Shown here: in pieces, positions 7,121-10,205 of the stretch | How the letters are laid out: each line of letters begins with the position of its first letter | Numbering within the stretch: position 1 is the stretch's first letter | Made by a program: the position numbers and the translations under genes | The notes under the pieces: generated by a model | Databases searched by the model: none | Told to the model about the DNA's origin: nothing | Seen by the model: the letters and a program-made list of their open reading frames with translations, nothing else | NCBI GenBank assembly: GCA_030592565.1 | Contig: JAUVIX010000110.1 | Coordinates: forward strand, 1-10,205 | Direction: 5' to 3' | Length of the DNA: 10,205 nt | Origin: Chlorobiota bacterium | Lineage (GTDB): Bacteria > Bacteroidota > Bacteroidia > Bacteroidales > JAADJA01

Positions 7121-7134
7121 CTGTAAGCCGGATT
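7121..7134 (-). other. Possible fragment resembling the 3' end (P4 strand) of RNase P RNA
   Basis: On the minus strand this reads AATCCGGCTTACAG, matching by memory the conserved 3' part of bacterial RNase P RNA (AAYCCGGCTTAYAG). The matching upstream half of the molecule would have to lie within about 7150-7550, which is the start of the ureohydrolase-like gene, and the 5' P4 motif (CCGGACTTTCC as seen on this strand) is absent there. So this is at most a tail fragment or an att-like scar, not a working rnpB. The rest of the divergent gap 7040-7303 shows no open frame. Chance similarity is possible. Confidence 0.25.
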
Positions 7135-7211
7135 AGTGAAGCAGACAAAAGGAGGTGGGCTGTATAATTGTGCTGGTGGGAATGTGCAAAATTGATTGTT
7201 TATTGAACTTT

Positions 7212-7245
7212 TTTGTTACAGGAAGTAAAAAAATGTAGATTTTTG
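7212..7245 (+). promoter_or_regulatory. Weak promoter candidate for the ureohydrolase-like gene
   Basis: A TTTG at 7212-7215 is followed, 20 bases later, by TAGATTTTTG (7236-7245). This resembles the -33/-7 pair of Bacteroidota, but two extra bases separate TA from TTTG. The leader to the ATG at 7304 would be about 50 bases and is AT-rich. This is only a candidate. Confidence 0.25.
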
Positions 7246-7303
7246 TCATAACCTTTTTACAATTTCGTTGTATAAACATTAAAGTGCTGGAAAAAAATAT
7301 TCT

Positions 7304-8479
7304 ATGAACATTTCAATATATTTTGAACCGCTTGAACTACCGGAATTTGATTTTGAAGAATCAACTAAAAATCTAAGATTAGGAGATTTGGTGAGAAGCT
7401 ATATCGAAAAAGACAACTTCCCTGATCTGGATAAAGTAGATATAGCAATTCTTGGAGTTAAAGAGGACAGAAAAGCTAAAAATAATGAGGGGTGTGCTTA
7501 TGCTCCTGACTATATTCGAAATTACTTTTACAGTTTGTTTAAAAGCGATTTCAACCCAAAGATTGCCGACCTTGGTAACCTGAAACAGGGTCATAAACCT
7601 GAAGATACATATTTTGCTCTGATGACTGTTGTCTCAGAATTAATAAAAAATAAAATAATCCCTGTAATTATAGGCGGAAGCCAGGATTTAACTTATGCAA
7701 ATTACAGAGCCTATGAATCCCTTGGTCAGGTTATAAACATTGTCTCTGTTGATTCTGTTTTCGATCTTGGAAAGGCTGAGCAGGAGATGAATTCACACTC
7801 ATACCTGAGTAAAATAATTCTGCATCAACCCAATTTCCTTTTCAATTATACAAACATCGGTTTTCAATCTTATTTTGTTGATCCTGATGCTACCTCATTA
7901 ATGACTGATCTCTACTTTGATGTTTACCGTCTTGGAAAAGTCAGGGGTAATCTTCCTGAAACAGAGCCACTTATGAGAAACGCAGATATGGTAACGGTTG
8001 ATGTTTCAGCAGTAAAACAATCGGATGCTCCTGGAAATGGAAATGCTTCTCCCAATGGTTTTTATGGCGAAGAGGTTTGCCAGTTAATAAAATATGCAGG
8101 CCTGAGTGAAAAAATTTCATCAATAGGGTTTTATGAAACAAATCCCAAATATGACAATAATAACCAAACATCTCACCTTGTTGCTCAGATGATTTGGTTT
8201 TTTGTTGAGGGCTTTTACAGCCGCAAAAAAGACCATCCATATAGCGACATTGAAAACTATATAAAATATACTGTTTCTATTAAAGACCATAATGACGAGC
8301 TCGTTTTTTACAAGAGTAAAACAAGCGACAGGTGGTGGATGGATGTCCCGGTTAAAGCCAATAATAAAAATATTTACGAAAGACATCATCTGGTTCCCTG
8401 CTCTTACAACGATTACGAAACTGCCTGTAACGATGATATTCCTGACAGATGGTGGCAGGCTTATCAAAAATTGATGTAA
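7304..8479 (+). CDS. Ureohydrolase-fold protein (arginase/formimidoylglutamase-like), probably catalytically inactive
   Basis: The 391-residue protein has the order of motifs of the arginase/agmatinase/formimidoylglutamase family, which hydrolyses guanidino or formimino groups with two Mn ions. GVKEDRKAKNNEGCAYAPDYIR (51-72, internal GVKEDR) fits the family N-terminus. The metal-binding motifs are degraded: GGDHS is GGSQD (124-128, His to Gln127), DAHxD is DSVFD (150-154, His to Val152), and SxDxD is TVDVS (231-235, second Asp to Ser235), while Asp150, Asp154, Asp233 and Glu278 (YETNP) remain. The loss of three of the usual ligands argues against two-metal catalysis. Residues about 320-391 form an extra domain with RWWMDVP, LVPCSYNDY and IPDRWW. 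Bacteroidota commonly carry such a protein, usually annotated formimidoylglutamase or arginase. It stands alone, divergent from the PPIase; no hut or arginine genes are near. A structural or regulatory role is inference. Confidence 0.88.
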   Translation: MNISIYFEPLELPEFDFEESTKNLRLGDLVRSYIEKDNFPDLDKVDIAILGVKEDRKAKNNEGCAYAPDYIRNYFYSLFKSDFNPKIADLGNLKQGHKPEDTYFALMTVVSELIKNKIIPVIIGGSQDLTYANYRAYESLGQVINIVSVDSVFDLGKAEQEMNSHSYLSKIILHQPNFLFNYTNIGFQSYFVDPDATSLMTDLYFDVYRLGKVRGNLPETEPLMRNADMVTVDVSAVKQSDAPGNGNASPNGFYGEEVCQLIKYAGLSEKISSIGFYETNPKYDNNNQTSHLVAQMIWFFVEGFYSRKKDHPYSDIENYIKYTVSIKDHNDELVFYKSKTSDRWWMDVPVKANNKNIYERHHLVPCSYNDYETACNDDIPDRWWQAYQKLM

Positions 8480-8486
8480 CGTCTTT

Positions 8487-8516
8487 AAAATGCTGTCGGC
8501 ATCTTTAATGTTTTTT
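8487..8516 (+). terminator. Weak terminator-like hairpin after the ureohydrolase-like gene
   Basis: ATGC (8490-8493) can pair with GCAT (8499-8502) around TGTCG, with two more A-T pairs after a mismatch. A T-rich stretch follows, with a T6 run at 8511-8516. The stem is short, so termination would be weak. The near-repeat TCTTTAAAATG / TCTTTAATG surrounds it. It overlaps the start of the degraded lipoprotein gene. Confidence 0.25.
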
Positions 8517-8792
8517 AAATCGCCGGTTTTATTACTGTTGTTTTAGTTAATTGCAACAAAGAATCCGATGACCCCATAAACCCGCCACCACTTACGCCTG
8601 CAAAGCCTATGGCCTGGGCAAGTAGGCGACCAGGACAGTACAGCGCACGCTATGGTTCTTTTCTCGGCAGACAGTGGAAGTACCTGGAGAGGGCTTATTG
8701 CAAGGACACTGGATGTGGGAACTACATGGATTAATGATTCCATTATTACCGGAGGTGTTGGTATGTTAAAAGTTGCTTTTGCACCGCATTAA
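8508..8792 (+). pseudogene. Degraded lipoprotein gene remnant with Asp-box-like (BNR) tail
   Basis: From the ATG at 8508 the frame reads MFFKSPVLLLLF and then stops at 8544. Adding one T to the TTTT run at 8541-8544 would continue it as LVNCNKESDDPINPPPLTP, giving a typical lipoprotein signal peptide with lipobox LVNC and a Pro-rich linker. Downstream, the original frame is open from 8580 to the TAA at 8790 and contains SADSGSTW and, 14 residues later, TLDVGTTW, both fitting the Asp-box pattern S/TxDxGxTW of BNR/sialidase-like propellers. At least two frame changes are therefore needed to join start and end, and the middle is too short for a propeller, so I read this as a decayed gene with an internal deletion, or sequence with base-call errors. 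Its base composition is visibly richer in G and C than both neighbours. The exact family is not certain. Confidence 0.5.
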
Positions 8793-8795
8793 GCC

Positions 8796-8825
8796 ATTGT
8801 ACACACATAAAAAATTTTATATTTG
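8796..8825 (+). promoter_or_regulatory. Bacteroidota-type promoter for the TPR-TM gene
   Basis: TATATTTG at 8818-8825 is a full match to the -7 consensus TAnnTTTG, with ATTG at 8796-8799 as a -33 box 18 bases upstream. The start site would be near 8832, about 26 bases before the ATG at 8858. This supports an independent transcription unit starting just behind the pseudogene. Confidence 0.55.
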
Positions 8826-8857
8826 GGCTTTTTTTAGTTTTGGTTTCATATAAAAAA

Positions 8858-10205
8858 ATGATTTTGAGAAAGCGTCTGGTATTTTCATTGATCCTATTTG
8901 TTTCATCTATGTCATTTTCTTTTGCACAAAGAAATGATTCCCTCCGTTTTGAATCGCAATATACAGAGATGGGCCATTTCCTTGATAATATCCATGATTC
9001 ATTGGGTGCAGGTATTGTGCTTATGAAGAACAATGAAAACCTTACTGAAGTACAAGAAGCCAAACTAAATTTCGTAAAAGACAGAATTCATAATCTATAT
9101 GAACTTGACCCTTTCTTTAATCCGGCATCGGAAATCCTTGCCGATTCAGGAGAAGCAAATTCATTATTTTCCCGGGCTATGGAATTTCTGATACAATCAA
9201 GACCGAATAAGGGAATACCCCTACTGTTGGATTTTATTAAAACAGTTGACAAAAAAACCGACTCGGCTGTTTATGCAAAAATTTACCTTGCCGAAGGTCA
9301 TCGCCAAATGAAAGAATATCGAAAAGGGATTATGCTTATAAACGATATCCTCAAAAATGATGATATTAGTATTTACAACAGGGCTTTTGCATACAATAGA
9401 ATTGCTGCTTTGTATAACGGTGGGGGAAGTTGTATGACCGATTACAGTAATGATTCTGTAGTAAAGTATTCAAAACTCTGCATCGAAATTTCTAAGCAAA
9501 ATAATTTCACCGAACATCTTGCAACTTCTCAAAACGAATTGGCTTTTATTTACAGACGTTTCGGTAAAATGCAATTATCAGTTGAATATAGTTTAAAGGC
9601 AATTGAAAACTTCATCAGTGTACAAATGTACCCCCAGGCAATGAACGCCTCTATCATGCTTGCCAAAACTTATTCGGCACTAACGAAATTTGACAAGGCA
9701 AATAAAACATTGTACAGGGCCTTAGATCATGGTGATGTAAACAAGGATAAGGCTTTATTTATACGCATCTATCTATCACTTTCCCATTTGGCTTTTGTCC
9801 GGGGGGATGCCCATGCTGCATATGAATATCAGAAAATAGCAAGGGAAATGCAGGGAAGTATTTTCAATAAAAGGATAGAAACAGAAATATACGATATGAC
9901 CGCAAAATATAATTTGCAGGAAAAAGAAATAAAAATTTTTGAAGAGCAGCAAAAGAATAAAATATACAGCCAGCAAAAAAGGTATCTCATTATAATTATA
10001 ATGTTTTCGTTATTGCTTTTTCTGGTCTTATTGGTTTTGTTTCGATTTAAAAACAGAGCCTATAAAGCTTTGCTTAAACAAAACATCCAATCCCAAAGAC
10101 TGAGCAATAAACTGGAAGCCGAGTTTAAAGGAGAGGATAACACCAATTCCATAAATCTTGATCTGGTTTCAGAGGATGAAAAATTTCTTCAATTAGGTAA
10201 ACAAT
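8858..10205 (+). CDS. TPR-containing membrane signalling protein, 3' truncated by window end
   Basis: An open frame of 449 complete codons runs off the right edge. The ATG at 8858 begins a signal peptide (MILRKRLVFSLILFVSSMSFSFAQ, split here as core LVFSLILFVSSM and cleavage near FAQ). Residues about 30-360 are helical and TPR-like, for example AYNRIAALYN, NELAFIYRRFGKMQLSVEYS and AKTYSALTKFDKANKTLYRA. A charged coiled stretch (about 345-375) leads into one TM helix at about 376-396, then FKNRAYKALLKQNIQSQ starts the cytoplasmic part. From family knowledge, such Bacteroidota proteins end in an AraC-type or LuxR-type DNA-binding domain or a histidine kinase. The YKALLKQNIQ stretch followed by an acidic linker and EDEKFLQL resembles the lead-in to an AraC-type domain, so a TPR-TM-HTH regulator is my best guess. 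Output domain not visible, so this is inference. Ligand unknown. Confidence 0.88.
   Translation, partial: MILRKRLVFSLILFVSSMSFSFAQRNDSLRFESQYTEMGHFLDNIHDSLGAGIVLMKNNENLTEVQEAKLNFVKDRIHNLYELDPFFNPASEILADSGEANSLFSRAMEFLIQSRPNKGIPLLLDFIKTVDKKTDSAVYAKIYLAEGHRQMKEYRKGIMLINDILKNDDISIYNRAFAYNRIAALYNGGGSCMTDYSNDSVVKYSKLCIEISKQNNFTEHLATSQNELAFIYRRFGKMQLSVEYSLKAIENFISVQMYPQAMNASIMLAKTYSALTKFDKANKTLYRALDHGDVNKDKALFIRIYLSLSHLAFVRGDAHAAYEYQKIAREMQGSIFNKRIETEIYDMTAKYNLQEKEIKIFEEQQKNKIYSQQKRYLIIIIMFSLLLFLVLLVLFRFKNRAYKALLKQNIQSQRLSNKLEAEFKGEDNTNSINLDLVSEDEKFLQLGKQ

Noticed and set aside
7106..7303. tRNA or riboswitch in the divergent gap
   Set aside because: No cloverleaf, anticodon arm or T-loop sequence could be built on either strand, and no riboswitch core was recognised.
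8592..8627. CGCCT / AGGCG inverted repeat as an insertion-sequence end or terminator
   Set aside because: Only 5 bp pair, the inner bases pair poorly, there is no T-run, and no transposase remnant is seen.
8543..8743. Minus-strand frame of 66 codons in the GC-richer stretch
   Set aside because: The plus strand carries a lipobox and Asp-box-like motifs, while the minus-strand product has no recognisable feature.
8746..9063. Minus-strand frame over the start of the TPR-TM gene
   Set aside because: It overlaps a promoter, a signal peptide and a long continuous plus-strand frame. It is a shadow.

Overview
The window looks like a piece of an AT-rich Bacteroidota chromosome. Three things suggest this: Bacteroidota-style -7 promoter elements (TAnnTTTG), AT-rich leaders without a clear Shine-Dalgarno sequence, and typical gene families (TPR-transmembrane signalling proteins, a SirB1-like transglutaminase-fold protein, and a ureohydrolase-like protein with a C-terminal extension rich in Trp). 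No species can be named from sequence alone.

Layout. Bases 2-2038 hold the 3' part of a membrane histidine kinase (TPR, one TM helix, two PAS domains, HisKA, HATPase). It is followed by a SirB1-like gene (2135-3010). A leftward block then runs from about 7070 down to 3019: a secreted cyclophilin-type PPIase and pheS, 6 bp apart and probably one operon, then a type II restriction-modification pair (methyltransferase first, MvaI/BcnI-like nuclease second, overlapping by ATGA), then a small sugar-phosphate transferase. A compact structured inverted repeat sits directly behind the nuclease gene. To the right, divergent from the PPIase, is a ureohydrolase-fold gene (7304-8479) that has lost several metal ligands. 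Behind it is a GC-richer stretch that reads as a broken lipoprotein gene (8508-8792). The window ends inside a rightward gene with signal peptide, TPR region, TM helix and cytoplasmic start (8858 onward).

How the genes relate. PheS and the PPIase are housekeeping functions. The restriction-modification pair looks like a mobile cassette set between pheS and the sugar transferase. Both window ends carry TPR-TM signalling proteins of a type common in Bacteroidota, one a histidine kinase and the other of unknown output because it is cut off.

Points most worth a second look: the probable pseudo-ureohydrolase, the Asn at the usual acidic position of the nuclease active site, a G8 tract inside the kinase ATPase domain, the three-stem inverted repeat at 3660-3709, a short RNase P RNA 3'-end-like sequence at 7121-7134, and the decayed lipoprotein. 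I found no CRISPR array, tRNA, rRNA or complete insertion sequence.
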